Origin: Escherichia boydii
Lineage (GTDB): Bacteria > Pseudomonadota > Gammaproteobacteria > Enterobacterales > Enterobacteriaceae
Direction: 5' to 3'
NCBI GenBank assembly: GCA_041890495.1
Contig: CP169086.1
Span: 620,001-684,000, forward strand
Length of the DNA stretch: 64,000 nt
Part shown: piece after piece, positions 44,618 to 53,736 of the stretch
How the letters are laid out: every line of letters starts with the position of its first letter
Numbering within the stretch: position 1 is the first letter of the stretch
Notes under the pieces: model-generated
Database searches by the model: none
What the model was told of the DNA's origin: nothing
The model's input: the letters and a program-made list of their open reading frames with translations, nothing else
Program-made: the position numbers and the translations under genes

Positions 44618-46359
44618 TACGCCTTCTCCTTGTAAAACGGGTTGCTAAAGTCGAAATAGATCACCGCCGGATCGGCGATGGTATTTTCATTGCGATCGTG
44701 CAGGTAGCAGAAGAAGTTGCCTTTGCAGTTCCAGGTCGGGCTATCGAGCACGTAGTCGAGGCAGCGGGTCTGCCTTGCCGTGCGGCGCAGTTCCGCCAGC
44801 GCGTCGCGCACCCGGGACATCAGGCTCTCCTCGCTGTCGAAACCTGCGGCGGCGAGGGCGGCGGTGACGGCAAGGGTAGAGTTCAGCAGCAGGTAATAAG
44901 GGAAGTAGCGCAGCAGCTGGCTCTCACCGAAGCGGTTTTCCACCTCCGTTTCGCCCGCCTCTTTCAGCCACGCGTCGGCGCCTTCGGTCCACGCGCTGCC
45001 CTGGCAGTCGCGGTAGATCAGCCCGACGGGGAAATCCTGCTGCATCTCAACGAGGATATTTTGCTGGTGCGCCAGCAGGACCAGACCGTAGTCCGCCTCG
45101 GCGCTGAACAGCGGAAGCAATACGCGGTCGCAGTAGGCGTCCAGCCAGCAGCGTGCGGCCTGGGCGAGCGGTAATTCCAGACGCTGGCTCAGACGGCGCA
45201 CCGCCGCAGCGAGCAGGCTGTCACCGCCGTCCGGCGCGGCCTGCGTCAGGCTGACCAGCACGTTGGTCTGGGTGTTTGGCGTATCGAACAGCAGGTTGAC
45301 GCGCAGGGCCATCAGACTCTCTTCCTGAACGACGCCGCTTTCATCGCGCAGCCCCGCCCAGCCGTCTTCCTGCATCACGCGCATGGTCGGGTAGCGTGCC
45401 TGTAAATCTTGCCAGCGTTCCGTTTTTGCCAGGCGCGCAAGGCGCATGCCGCGCTTCACCTCTTTCACCGAAAGCGTGCGCACGGAGTTGGTCAGGCGCA
45501 CGCTGAGGGAGAACTTAATCATGTCGCTGTTGGTTTCGCTGTACAGCGAGCGTGAGGAGCTGGTGGGCAGCCACTGTGCGCCCGCTTCACCCAGGTCCTG
45601 CAGTGAACCGTTTTCCGCCAGACGCCGGCACCAGTCCTGCTCCAGCAGATAGTCGGCCTGCCACGGATGCATCGGCAGCAGCCAGCGGGTGTCGGTGAAG
45701 TGGCCGAGCAGCTCTGGCGCGCTCTGGGCCGCAAAGCGCAGCAGACGCTCACGCAGGGAGACGTTCAGGCTGTCGCCGGCAACGAGCGTGCTCTCAACGG
45801 CAAACCAGCGCAGCGGGAAGCGGGAGGCGAAATCGGGCAGATAGCGACGCGCCTCTGTTTCGTTGAACGGCTCGTGCGACTTCGGCGCCGGGTGAAACGC
45901 GTGGCCGACCAGCAGCGCCTGCTCCGCGTCGGCAAACGTCAACGGCTTATCGCGCAGGGTTGCCCAGCTGTGGCGCAGATCGATCGCCTGCCAGGTGTGG
46001 GCATGGCTTTCGAGAACGCGCTGCTTAAAACGCGCCAGCGTATCGGCATCCAGCGAGCCTTTTACTGACGGTTTTTCAAGAATTAAATCAACAAGTTGAT
46101 CGAATGTGACGGCGTCACCGTCATCACTGTTGCTCTGAATAAGCGTTGCCGGGAAACGGTACTGATGATGCTGGGTGGGAGAGAAATAGCGTACCGGCAC
46201 CCGAAGAGCCTGGGTTTGGGAAAGCGGGATATGAATGTCCGGTAACGCATCCGCAGCGTTAGCGGGGAGATAGCGCCAGTCCTTCGTTTCGCGCAACAGG
46301 GCGTTTAAAAAACACTGGGCTGCAACGTCTGTACCGGCAGAGCGGGGCAGAGCACGCAT
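44617..46359 (-). CDS. iucA: N2-citryl-N6-acetyl-N6-hydroxylysine synthase IucA
   Basis: NIS synthetase, 580 residues (574 in pColV), that uses ATP to join citrate and the first N6-acetyl-N6-hydroxylysine. Sequence features: HPAPKSHEPFNE near 170-181, the MHPWQADYLLEQDW segment, the SSRSLYSETNSDMIKFSLSV stretch and KRGMRLARLAK, and a C-terminal FhuF-like part. It is first in the operon; ATG 46359 has GAGG 7 nt upstream. A Fur box lies 23 bp farther upstream. Confidence 0.96.
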   Translation of the reverse strand: MRALPRSAGTDVAAQCFLNALLRETKDWRYLPANAADALPDIHIPLSQTQALRVPVRYFSPTQHHQYRFPATLIQSNSDDGDAVTFDQLVDLILEKPSVKGSLDADTLARFKQRVLESHAHTWQAIDLRHSWATLRDKPLTFADAEQALLVGHAFHPAPKSHEPFNETEARRYLPDFASRFPLRWFAVESTLVAGDSLNVSLRERLLRFAAQSAPELLGHFTDTRWLLPMHPWQADYLLEQDWCRRLAENGSLQDLGEAGAQWLPTSSSRSLYSETNSDMIKFSLSVRLTNSVRTLSVKEVKRGMRLARLAKTERWQDLQARYPTMRVMQEDGWAGLRDESGVVQEESLMALRVNLLFDTPNTQTNVLVSLTQAAPDGGDSLLAAAVRRLSQRLELPLAQAARCWLDAYCDRVLLPLFSAEADYGLVLLAHQQNILVEMQQDFPVGLIYRDCQGSAWTEGADAWLKEAGETEVENRFGESQLLRYFPYYLLLNSTLAVTAALAAAGFDSEESLMSRVRDALAELRRTARQTRCLDYVLDSPTWNCKGNFFCYLHDRNENTIADPAVIYFDFSNPFYKEKA

Positions 46360-46381
46360 AGATGTACCTCATTCCATGATT

Positions 46382-46400
46382 GATAATAATTCTCGTTATG
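46382..46400. promoter_or_regulatory. Fur box of the iuc operon
   Basis: Read on the minus strand the 19-mer matches the Fur consensus GATAATGAGAATCATTATC at 16 positions (CATAACGAGAATTATTATC). It lies between iucA and the divergent shiF-like gene, so iron repression may act on both. A further partial repeat (GATATTCATTCTG) follows on the right. Confidence 0.88.
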
Positions 46401-46497
46401 ATATTCATTCTGTTTACAGTGGCAACCATTTTTGCAATATTTGTTTTCATAAACTTCATAATTTCCACACATTTATTGACACTATGTTCACATTCTC

Positions 46498-47709
46498 ATG
46501 CGCACTGACTCAGAAACATTGACCGAAAACGCCGCCTCAAAAGCCAACTGGCCCCTGGCGCTATGTGCGGGTTTATTAGGTATCGGACAAAACGGCCTGC
46601 TGGTGATGCTCCCGCAGCTGGTCACCCTGACCGGGCTGTCGCTCTCGGTCTGGGCCGGGCTGTTGATGTTCGGATCCATGCTCTTTTTACCGGCATCGCC
46701 CTGGTGGGGACGCCAGAGCGAGCGGCGGGGGTGTAAGGCCGTGATGGTGGCCTCGCTCAGCGGCTATCTGGCCAGTTTCGTCGTGATGGCGCTGGTGGTC
46801 TGGGCGATGGCGGCCGGAAGGCTGGATGCGGTCTGGGGACTGGCGGGACTGATCCTCTCGCGCCTGGTCTACGGGCTGACGGTTTCGGGGCTGGTGCCTG
46901 CGGCCCAGACGTGGGCTATTCAGCGTGCGGGGCTGGAGAAGAGGATGGCAGCGCTGGCGACGATAAGCTCCGGCCTCAGCTGCGGACGTTTGCTCGGCCC
47001 GCCGCTGGCGGCGGTGATGCTCAGCGTCAGCCCGGTAGCGCCGCTCTGGCTGATGGCGATCGCGCCGTTAATCGCTCTGCTGCTGGTGCTTCGCGAAGTC
47101 GCGGACCCGCCGCTGCCGCCGGTGGCGCACCAGGCGACCCGGCTGCAGGCCTCCATGCTGCCGTTCCTGCTGCTGGCGCTGCTGCTGGCGGCGCTGGTGA
47201 GCCTGATGCAGCTTGGCCTGTCACCGCATCTTAGCCCCCTGCTGGAGGGCAATGCCCGGGACATCAGCCATCATGTTGCGTTTCTGCTGAGCCTGGCCGC
47301 GCTGGCCACGCTCGCGGCGCAGTTTCTGGTGGTCCGCCCGCAGCATTTCAGCCCGATGACGTTGCTCTGCATCGCGGCGGTGTTAATGGTTGTAGGGCTT
47401 GGGCTGATGTCCGTCGCGGGTTTAACGCTGTTCTACGTGGGGATAGTTATCACTTCACTCGGGGCGGCAATGGCCACGCCGGGCTACCAGCTGCTGCTGA
47501 ACGACAGGCTGACCACCGGAAAAGGGGCGGGCGTCATCGCCACCAGCCACACGCTAGGCTACGGCGTCAGCGCGCTGCTGGTGCCTGTGGTGACGCGCTT
47601 TTACGGCGAGCAGTCTTTAACGGTGGCCGCATGGGGAATGGCTGTGCTGTTTTTAGCGTTGAGCATAGGGGTACGGTCAACCGAGCGGACCCCTGCTGAA
47701 AAGCCTTAA
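46498..47709 (+). CDS. shiF: MFS transporter of the aerobactin locus (ShiF-like)
   Basis: 12-helix major facilitator of 403 residues, divergent from iucA as in pColV-type aerobactin loci, where it is called ShiF. Motif-A-like WWGRQSERRGCKAVMV follows helix 2, and helices 4-5 contain LILSRLVYGLTVSGLVPAAQTWA. Its probable role is siderophore export, though direct evidence in the family is limited. Its stop codon overlaps the convergent mtfA stop by 4 nt. The iuc Fur box is shared. Confidence 0.85.
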   Translation: MRTDSETLTENAASKANWPLALCAGLLGIGQNGLLVMLPQLVTLTGLSLSVWAGLLMFGSMLFLPASPWWGRQSERRGCKAVMVASLSGYLASFVVMALVVWAMAAGRLDAVWGLAGLILSRLVYGLTVSGLVPAAQTWAIQRAGLEKRMAALATISSGLSCGRLLGPPLAAVMLSVSPVAPLWLMAIAPLIALLLVLREVADPPLPPVAHQATRLQASMLPFLLLALLLAALVSLMQLGLSPHLSPLLEGNARDISHHVAFLLSLAALATLAAQFLVVRPQHFSPMTLLCIAAVLMVVGLGLMSVAGLTLFYVGIVITSLGAAMATPGYQLLLNDRLTTGKGAGVIATSHTLGYGVSALLVPVVTRFYGEQSLTVAAWGMAVLFLALSIGVRSTERTPAEKP

Positions 47710-48503
47710 TGGATCTGGCGGGAGGAATGACCGCCAGACTCCTCATTGTGTCGCAGACGCTGCAGGGGATCCTGCTGATAAAACTGGCAGAAACGCTGCC
47801 AGAGCGCCGGGAAGCGGGGCGCGAAGAGCTCCGGCGCGCTGAAGAAATACTCCGAGAGCACCGCAAAGCACTCGGCCGGATCGGTTGCCGCATAGGCGTC
47901 AATGCTGGCCGCGCTTTCGCCCACCAGGTCTATTTCATCCTGAATGTTATCCATCGCCGCGTGCAGATCGTGCTCCCAGCCCGCCACCTCGCGAAGCGGG
48001 ATCAGCGGTACTCCGCTGGCGCGATCGCCGTTGCGGGTATCCAGCTTGTGCGCCACTTCATGAATAATGAGATTAAAACCGGACGCGTCGAACGAGTCCT
48101 GAATGTCGAGCCAGTTGAGGATTATCGGCCCCTGCTGCCAGCTTTGTCCGGACTGCACCACGCGCTGGTTGTGTACCAGCCCGATATCGTCCTGCCATTC
48201 GTCATCCACCACGAACGGCGCGGGATAGATAAGCACTTCGTGGAAACCGTCCAGCCACTCAATGCCGAGCTCAAGCACCGGCAGACAGAACAGCAGGGCG
48301 ATGCGCGCGTTTTTCAGGGGATCGAGTTCGAAACCCTGCAGTGGAACCAGGCGTTTTTGCTGTAAAAAACGATCCGCCAGCTGAACCAGTTTCGCTTGTT
48401 CCTCCGGCTTAAGATTAGCCAGAACAGGGATCGTCAGCGCGTCATCCCATGGCAGCGCCATATCCCGGCCAGCCTCATTCGTTTTCCAGGGCCACTTTAT
48501 CAT
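47706..48503 (-). CDS. mtfA: Mlc titration factor MtfA
   Basis: Cytosolic zinc peptidase of 265 residues that binds the glucose repressor Mlc and relieves ptsG repression. HExxH is H148-E149-V-A-H152 in IIHEVAHKLD. A downstream glutamate in DPAECFAVLSEYFF is the third ligand. The length equals that of E. coli MtfA. In E. coli the gene also neighbours tRNA-Asn (asnT). The protein ends with a His/Ser-rich tail (GGHSSRQIH). Confidence 0.94.
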   Translation of the reverse strand: MIKWPWKTNEAGRDMALPWDDALTIPVLANLKPEEQAKLVQLADRFLQQKRLVPLQGFELDPLKNARIALLFCLPVLELGIEWLDGFHEVLIYPAPFVVDDEWQDDIGLVHNQRVVQSGQSWQQGPIILNWLDIQDSFDASGFNLIIHEVAHKLDTRNGDRASGVPLIPLREVAGWEHDLHAAMDNIQDEIDLVGESAASIDAYAATDPAECFAVLSEYFFSAPELFAPRFPALWQRFCQFYQQDPLQRLRHNEESGGHSSRQIH

Positions 48504-48717
48504 CGCTTTGCTCGCAAACTCGTCACTTGAACAAAAATGGGAAAGTCAGGTTAGGTTAAGATGCCAGAAAATCGCTCACTGCGACAAATCCAGCCTGAAT
48601 AAACTATCATTCGTACGTAGCGGTGGGTAGCGGTTTGCGGGCATCACCTCCATTTTGTGAAGTCTGTCGTAGCCTTAACCCACAGGTTCAGTGAAGAAAT
48701 CAGTACGGTATTGATAA

Positions 48718-48864
48718 ATGAGCGATTTCAAAGGTAACAAGCAGGACCTGCCCAGTCGGTTGTGCCTGCACTGCCAGCGGCCCATGACGTGGCGCAAAAA
48801 ATGGGCGAAATGCTGGAATGAGGTTAAATACTGTTCTGAACGTTGCCGCAGGAGCCACCGTTGA
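48718..48864 (+). CDS. DUF2256 family cysteine-rich small protein
   Basis: A 48-residue peptide beginning MSDFKGNKQDLPSRLCLHCQ. It has five cysteines: C16, C19, C32, C39 and C43, arranged CxxC-x12-C-x6-CSERC, so a small zinc or iron-sulfur knuckle is likely. The stop overlaps the TTG start of the cryptochrome/photolyase gene by 4 nt (TTGA), and AGGAG inside its end serves that start. DUF2256 genes are known to accompany this photolyase family; their function is unknown. Confidence rests on the cysteine pattern and the coupling. Confidence 0.85.
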   Translation: MSDFKGNKQDLPSRLCLHCQRPMTWRKKWAKCWNEVKYCSERCRRSHR

Positions 48865-50390
48865 CCGAGCTGCGCCTGATCCTGGGCGATCAGCTTAATC
48901 CGCATCACAGCTGGTTTGATACCTGCAGTCCGAACGTCATTTACGTGATGCTGGAGCTGCGGGCGGAAACCGCGTACGTGCTTCATCACGCTCAGAAAGT
49001 GATCGCCATCTTCGCGGCCATGCGCGCGTTTGCCTCTGCGTTAAAAGAAAAGGGGCATCGGGTGAGGTATGTCCGGCTCTCTGACAGCTCAAACCGCGGC
49101 GCGCTGGAAGACAATCTCAACGCGCTTGTCGCGCATTACGGCGCTGACAGGGTGTTGTGGCAGGAGCCAGACGAATGGCGTCTTGATACGCAGCTGCAGG
49201 CGTGGGCGAAGACGGTCTCCGTTGAAACGGCCTGCGTCAGCAGCGAGCATTTCTTCACCACGCGGGAACAGGTGAGCGCGTTCTTTGCGTCACGCAAAAG
49301 CTGGCGAATGGAGTACTTTTACCGGGAAATGCGTCGTCAGCACGGCATACTGTTGACCTCAGAAGGCGAGCCGGAAGGGGGAAAATGGAATTTCGATGCT
49401 GAAAACCGCAGGCGCTGGTCCGGCGAGCCGCCCGCGCCGGGGGATTCGCGTCCGCTCCACGATAATTCAGCCCTATGGGCGGAGATCCAACGCTGCGGCG
49501 TAAACACCTTCGGCGAACCGCAGGCCGGGAATTTTCGCTGGCCGCTCAGCCGTTCGGAAGCCAAAGCCAGCCTGGATGAGTTTATCACTCACGCGCTCCC
49601 GCAGTTTGGCGCCTGGCAGGACGCGATGCACGCGGAGGAACCCTTTCTTTTCCACTCGTTAATTTCATTCGCGCTGAACACCAAAATGCTTAATCCGCGG
49701 GAAGTGGTGGCTGCCGCCCAGCAGGCATGGCGTTCGGGCCATGCGCCGCTGCCTGCCGTTGAAGGGTTTATCCGACAAATTCTCGGCTGGCGGGAGTACG
49801 TGCGTGGGATTTACTGGTCGCAGATGCCGGACTATCGGGAGCTGAATGCCTTAGACCAGCACGCCCCGCTGCCGGACTGGTTCTGGACGGGCAAGACGCA
49901 GATGCGATGCCTGGCGCATGCCGTTGGACAGTCGCTCACCGAGGCTTACGCCCACCATATCCAGCGCCTGATGGTCATCGGGAACTTTAGCCTGCTCAGC
50001 GGCCTGTCGCCGCAGTCGGTTCATGAATGGTATCTGGGGGTCTACATTGATGCCTTTGAATGGGTGGAGCTGCCCAATACCCTCGGCATGAGCCAGTTTG
50101 GCGATGGGGGGTTACTGGCCAGCAAGCCCTACGTCTCGAGCGCGTCCTATATTCATAAGATGAGTAATTACTGTCAGGGGTGCCGGTATCAGCACAACCA
50201 GCGTACCGGAGAGCTGGCGTGCCCCTTCAATGCCCTTTACTGGGATTTCTTTGCGCGCAATCGGGCGCGTCTGGGTAACAATCCCCGCCTGGGCATTGTC
50301 TTTAAACAGCTTTCGGACATGAAGGAAGAGGAGCGGCAGGCCATTGCTGACCGCGCAGGATATGTTCGCCTGCATCTCAACGACCTCTGA
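48861..50390 (+). CDS. Iron-sulfur cryptochrome/photolyase (FeS-BCP, PhrB type)
   Basis: Light-dependent flavoprotein of 509 residues; members such as Agrobacterium PhrB repair (6-4) photoproducts with FAD, a lumazine antenna and a [4Fe-4S] cluster. The start TTG 48861 has AGGAG 6 nt upstream. With this start the four cluster cysteines are C350, C438, C441 and C454 (TQMRCLAH, NYCQGCRYQ, ELACPF), the same numbers reported for PhrB. The N-terminal antenna domain starts LTELRLILGDQLN; the FAD part includes EGFIRQILGWREYVRG. It is coupled to the DUF2256 peptide and not to a classical phr gene. Confidence 0.93.
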   Translation: MTELRLILGDQLNPHHSWFDTCSPNVIYVMLELRAETAYVLHHAQKVIAIFAAMRAFASALKEKGHRVRYVRLSDSSNRGALEDNLNALVAHYGADRVLWQEPDEWRLDTQLQAWAKTVSVETACVSSEHFFTTREQVSAFFASRKSWRMEYFYREMRRQHGILLTSEGEPEGGKWNFDAENRRRWSGEPPAPGDSRPLHDNSALWAEIQRCGVNTFGEPQAGNFRWPLSRSEAKASLDEFITHALPQFGAWQDAMHAEEPFLFHSLISFALNTKMLNPREVVAAAQQAWRSGHAPLPAVEGFIRQILGWREYVRGIYWSQMPDYRELNALDQHAPLPDWFWTGKTQMRCLAHAVGQSLTEAYAHHIQRLMVIGNFSLLSGLSPQSVHEWYLGVYIDAFEWVELPNTLGMSQFGDGGLLASKPYVSSASYIHKMSNYCQGCRYQHNQRTGELACPFNALYWDFFARNRARLGNNPRLGIVFKQLSDMKEEERQAIADRAGYVRLHLNDL

Positions 50391-50482
50391 CCTATTTCAT
50401 CACCGCACCGGTTGCGGTGGGTCAATAAGACGCTATTATTTTTGACTTTGTTGCGTATTCCCTGACAGGACATCCAGACGCT

Positions 50483-51382
50483 ATGCCCGTGAATTTTGAC
50501 CTTAACGATCTTTATGCTTTCAGAGCGTTAGTGGAATACGGTAACTTCCGTGTCGCTGCTGAATCCATCTGTTTATCCCAGTCGGCGCTAAGCCGCAGGA
50601 TTGAAAAGCTGGAAGCCGCGCTGGGAAACCGGCTGTTCGATCGTACCACCCGCCGCGTGGCCTTAACGCTATACGGGCAAAACTTTGCTGAACGCTCCGC
50701 GCAGCTGCTCGACAACGTTGAGTCAATGCTGGCGGATGTTGATAAAGTCAGTGAAGAGCGGACGGGGCTGATCACGGTTGCCACGGTACCGTCCGCCGCC
50801 TGTTACTTTATGCCTGATGTGATCCGTCGTTTTCAGTCTCGCTATCCGCGCGTTCGTATTAAGCTCATCGACAGCAGCGCGGGGAATGTGATTGACGCCG
50901 TGGCCCGAAGCCAGGCGGATTTTGGCATCTCCTTCGCGGGAAATCTGCCGTCTGACATCGAATTTTTCCCGCTAGTGGAGGATGTCTACGTTGCGGCGTG
51001 CAGAAAGGATCATCCGCTTGCGCAGAAGAGTCACCTGAGCTGGAAGGCGTTTTATCAGCAGGATTATATCTCCCTCGATAAAACGTCTGGCAACCGCAAC
51101 CTGCTCGATCGGATGCTGGGGGATATCGTTCCCGAACGCCCCAGCGTCTGCGAAACACGTCACGTTACCACGATGATCGGCATGGTAGAGGCGGGGATCG
51201 GCATTGCTGCCGTTCCCGCCATGTCGATGCCGACGTCAGAGCATACGCTGCTGACGCATCTGCCGCTGGTGGCGCCGGAAGTGAAACGCACCGTGGGGCT
51301 TATCCGGCGCCGGGGGCGCATCCAGTCTTATATTGCGGCTGAACTGGAAAAGCAGATCACCGAGCAGTATCGCCGGACGTAA
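50483..51382 (+). CDS. LysR-type transcriptional regulator
   Basis: 299 residues; helix-turn-helix near residues 18-37 (NFRVAAESICLSQSALSRRI), effector domain from ~90 (TGLITVATVPSAACYF). An in-frame GTG two codons downstream is an alternative start; AGGA lies 12 nt before 50483, rather far. It runs in the same direction as the photolyase and converges with the MFS/binding-protein operon, overlapping its last gene by 26 nt. Such convergent placement leaves open which operon it controls. The effector is unknown. Confidence 0.85.
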   Translation: MPVNFDLNDLYAFRALVEYGNFRVAAESICLSQSALSRRIEKLEAALGNRLFDRTTRRVALTLYGQNFAERSAQLLDNVESMLADVDKVSEERTGLITVATVPSAACYFMPDVIRRFQSRYPRVRIKLIDSSAGNVIDAVARSQADFGISFAGNLPSDIEFFPLVEDVYVAACRKDHPLAQKSHLSWKAFYQQDYISLDKTSGNRNLLDRMLGDIVPERPSVCETRHVTTMIGMVEAGIGIAAVPAMSMPTSEHTLLTHLPLVAPEVKRTVGLIRRRGRIQSYIAAELEKQITEQYRRT

Positions 51383-52145
51383 CGGGGATCATCCCCGTCT
51401 CCTTGATGACGGCCCTTGAGGGCGGTGAGGCGAGATAGGTCAGCAGCGCTTTCCCCTCTGCGGGATGTTCGGCATGGCGGGTGACCGCACCCGCGAAGCG
51501 CGTGATGTACTGCAGATTATCAGGGATTTTCCCGATAAAGGTGACGCCCTGAACCGGCAGCAGCTCGCTGACCTGCTGGAAGCCCACGGCGTATTTTCCT
51601 TTCGCCACTTCTGAGGCGACAGGAATACGCTCGACCATTGTCGCTTTGCCCGCTACTTCCTTTTCAATCCCCAGCTTTTTGAACAACGCCTGGCTGACGT
51701 ACCTGCCGCTGGCGCTGTCAGAGTAGGCGATGGAGCTGGCCTGCAGCAGTGCGTTACGCAGGGTCGCCTCGCTGCTGATATCAGGAACATCCGCACCTTT
51801 TTTCACCACCATGCCAACGGGAGAGTCCGCGAGTTCCGTTCGCGAACCCGGCTGGGTCTGGCTGGCTTTTTCGAGCTTCTCCAGCGCATCGCCCACCATA
51901 ATCACCACGTCGGCCTTCTCGCCGCGCGCCAGGCGGTTTGGGATCGCCTGCGGCGTAGCGCCCATTGAGGGGCCGGGGATGATCACGATTTTATCCCCGG
52001 TCTGGCGTTCATACTCGGGCGCCAGCTTTTCCAGGGCGGCTTTGAAGCCGCCTGAGATCATGACCTTCACGTCCTGAGCGCAGGCGCTCACGCTCAGGAA
52101 CATCAGCACCAGCGAGCTGGCGCTATAGCGATAAGTGCGTTTCAT
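51357..52145 (-). CDS. Periplasmic substrate-binding protein (ModA-like fold)
   Basis: 262 residues from MKRTYRYSAS; signal peptide to about residue 24 (SACAQ|DVKV), then a type II periplasmic-binding fold resembling the ModA/SBP_bac_11 group (VMISGGFKAALEKLAPEYE, SMGATPQAIPNRLARGEKADVVI, SDSASGRYVSQALF). No ABC or TRAP permease is near; instead the start overlaps the MFS gene by 4 nt (ATGA). A substrate such as a tricarboxylate is plausible from context. A longer reading to 52226 is not supported. Confidence 0.82.
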   Translation of the reverse strand: MKRTYRYSASSLVLMFLSVSACAQDVKVMISGGFKAALEKLAPEYERQTGDKIVIIPGPSMGATPQAIPNRLARGEKADVVIMVGDALEKLEKASQTQPGSRTELADSPVGMVVKKGADVPDISSEATLRNALLQASSIAYSDSASGRYVSQALFKKLGIEKEVAGKATMVERIPVASEVAKGKYAVGFQQVSELLPVQGVTFIGKIPDNLQYITRFAGAVTRHAEHPAEGKALLTYLASPPSRAVIKETGMIPVTSGDTAR

Positions 52146-53455
52146 ACTGCCCCCTGTGACTTGACGGTATTTTGCAGCGATACCGCACGGCGGCGGTAGA
52201 GGTAGAGCGTGGCCAGCAGGGCACACACCGCGGCGAAGCTCATCCAGTAGCCAGGCGAGGCTTTATCACCGGTGTATTCAATCAGCGCGGTGGACATTAC
52301 CGGGGTAAAGCCGCCAAAGACCGCCGTTGCCAGGCTGTAAGCCAGAGAAAAGCCCGCCACGCGCACTTCCGCAGGCATAATTTCCGTCAGGGCCGGGATC
52401 ATCGCGCCGTTATAGAGGCCGTAGAGGAAGGAGAGCCACAGCAGCACGCTCAGCATCATGGAGAAGCTGGGGGCACTCGCCAGCAGCGTTAGGGCCGGGT
52501 AGCTGGTCGCAAGCGCCAGCAGGGCCATGGCAATCAGCACCGGCTTGCGCCCGAAGCGATCCGACAGCGCGCCGCCCACCGGCAGCCAGATGAAGTTAGA
52601 AACCGCCACCAGCAGCGTGACCAGCAGGCTGTCCGACGCGCTGAGCATCAGCACTTTTTTGCCAAAGGTGGGGGCGTAGACGGTGATCAGATAGAACGCG
52701 GTGGTGGTCATCGCCACCATCAGCATGCCCGCGACCACCACCTGCCAGTTGCCAAGAAGCGTTTTAAAGACCTGACGCATTTCCAGATGATGGCGGCGCG
52801 CGCTGAACTCTTCCGTCTCCTCCAGCTTGCGGCGCAGGAAAAAGATAAACGGCACGATTAAACAGCCGAACAGGAACGGGATGCGCCAGCCCCATTCGCG
52901 AATGGCGCTCTCTTCCATCAGGGCATTCAAGGCAAAGCCCATTGCGGCGGCGACCATAATGGCGACCTGCTGGCTGCCGGACTGCCAGCTGGTGTAAAAC
53001 CCTTTGCGGCCCGGCGTGGCGATTTCAGCCAGATAGACCGAGACGCCTCCAAGCTCCGCGCCGGCGGAAAAACCCTGCAGCAGACGCCCCGTCAGCACCA
53101 GCAGCGGCGCCCACAGACCGATGCTTTGATAGGAGGGGATAAGCACAATCAGAAACGTCCCCGCCGCCATGATGGATAGCGTGACGATCAGCCCCTTTCT
53201 GCGCCCTACCTTGTCGATATAGGCGCCAAGCACGATGGCACCGATCGGACGCATCAAAAAGCCCGCGCCGAAGACGGCGAAGGTCATCATCAGCGACGCA
53301 AATTCACTGCTCGCCGGGAAGAACGTGTGGGCGATGTAGGTGGCATAGAAGCCGAACAGAAAGAAATCGAACTGCTCAAGAAAGTTGCCGGACGTGACGC
53401 GAAGTATCGCGCCCGCCTTCGAACGTACGGTTGCAGGTGAGGTTGAGGAAAACAT
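52142..53455 (-). CDS. Citrate/tricarballylate-type MFS proton symporter (CitA/TcuC-like)
   Basis: Metabolite:H+ symporter family, 437 residues, 12 helices, with GNFLEQFDFFLFGFYATYIA near the start. YIDKVGRRKGLIVTL, GRLLQGFSAGAELGGVSVYLAE and DRFGRRKPV-type motifs follow, very like plasmid/Klebsiella CitA and Salmonella TcuC. The start at 53455 (MFSSTSPAT) has GGAG 6 nt upstream; the in-frame ATG at 53473 belongs to the leader. It forms an operon with the binding protein downstream. It probably imports citrate or a related tricarboxylate aerobically. Confidence 0.88.
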   Translation of the reverse strand: MFSSTSPATVRSKAGAILRVTSGNFLEQFDFFLFGFYATYIAHTFFPASSEFASLMMTFAVFGAGFLMRPIGAIVLGAYIDKVGRRKGLIVTLSIMAAGTFLIVLIPSYQSIGLWAPLLVLTGRLLQGFSAGAELGGVSVYLAEIATPGRKGFYTSWQSGSQQVAIMVAAAMGFALNALMEESAIREWGWRIPFLFGCLIVPFIFFLRRKLEETEEFSARRHHLEMRQVFKTLLGNWQVVVAGMLMVAMTTTAFYLITVYAPTFGKKVLMLSASDSLLVTLLVAVSNFIWLPVGGALSDRFGRKPVLIAMALLALATSYPALTLLASAPSFSMMLSVLLWLSFLYGLYNGAMIPALTEIMPAEVRVAGFSLAYSLATAVFGGFTPVMSTALIEYTGDKASPGYWMSFAAVCALLATLYLYRRRAVSLQNTVKSQGAV

Positions 53456-53736
53456 GGTTATCTCCAGTTTCATTGTTGACGTTTTACGCGTCTGTTTCTG
53501 AAAACTGGATCAGGAAGAGGAATTAGATAAGCGCAAATGCCGCATCGACTGATGCATTTCTTGCATGAATATAATCCGTCGAATAAATACAATTAATGGC
53601 AACAGTAACTTAACAAAATGTTGGCTTTTTATTCACCAATATTCTGTAAGTCTCTGATATTGCGATTTTGTGATGTGGCGCAGAGGCGCGTTTCAGAATG
53701 AGCCGGGTAACCGCGTTGTTACCCGGCGGAGGCCAT

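Noticed and set aside
41176..44635. Antisense frames of 190-310 codons through iucD, iucC and iucB
   Set aside because: All lie opposite the aerobactin genes, whose products are certain; GC-rich third positions create the openness.
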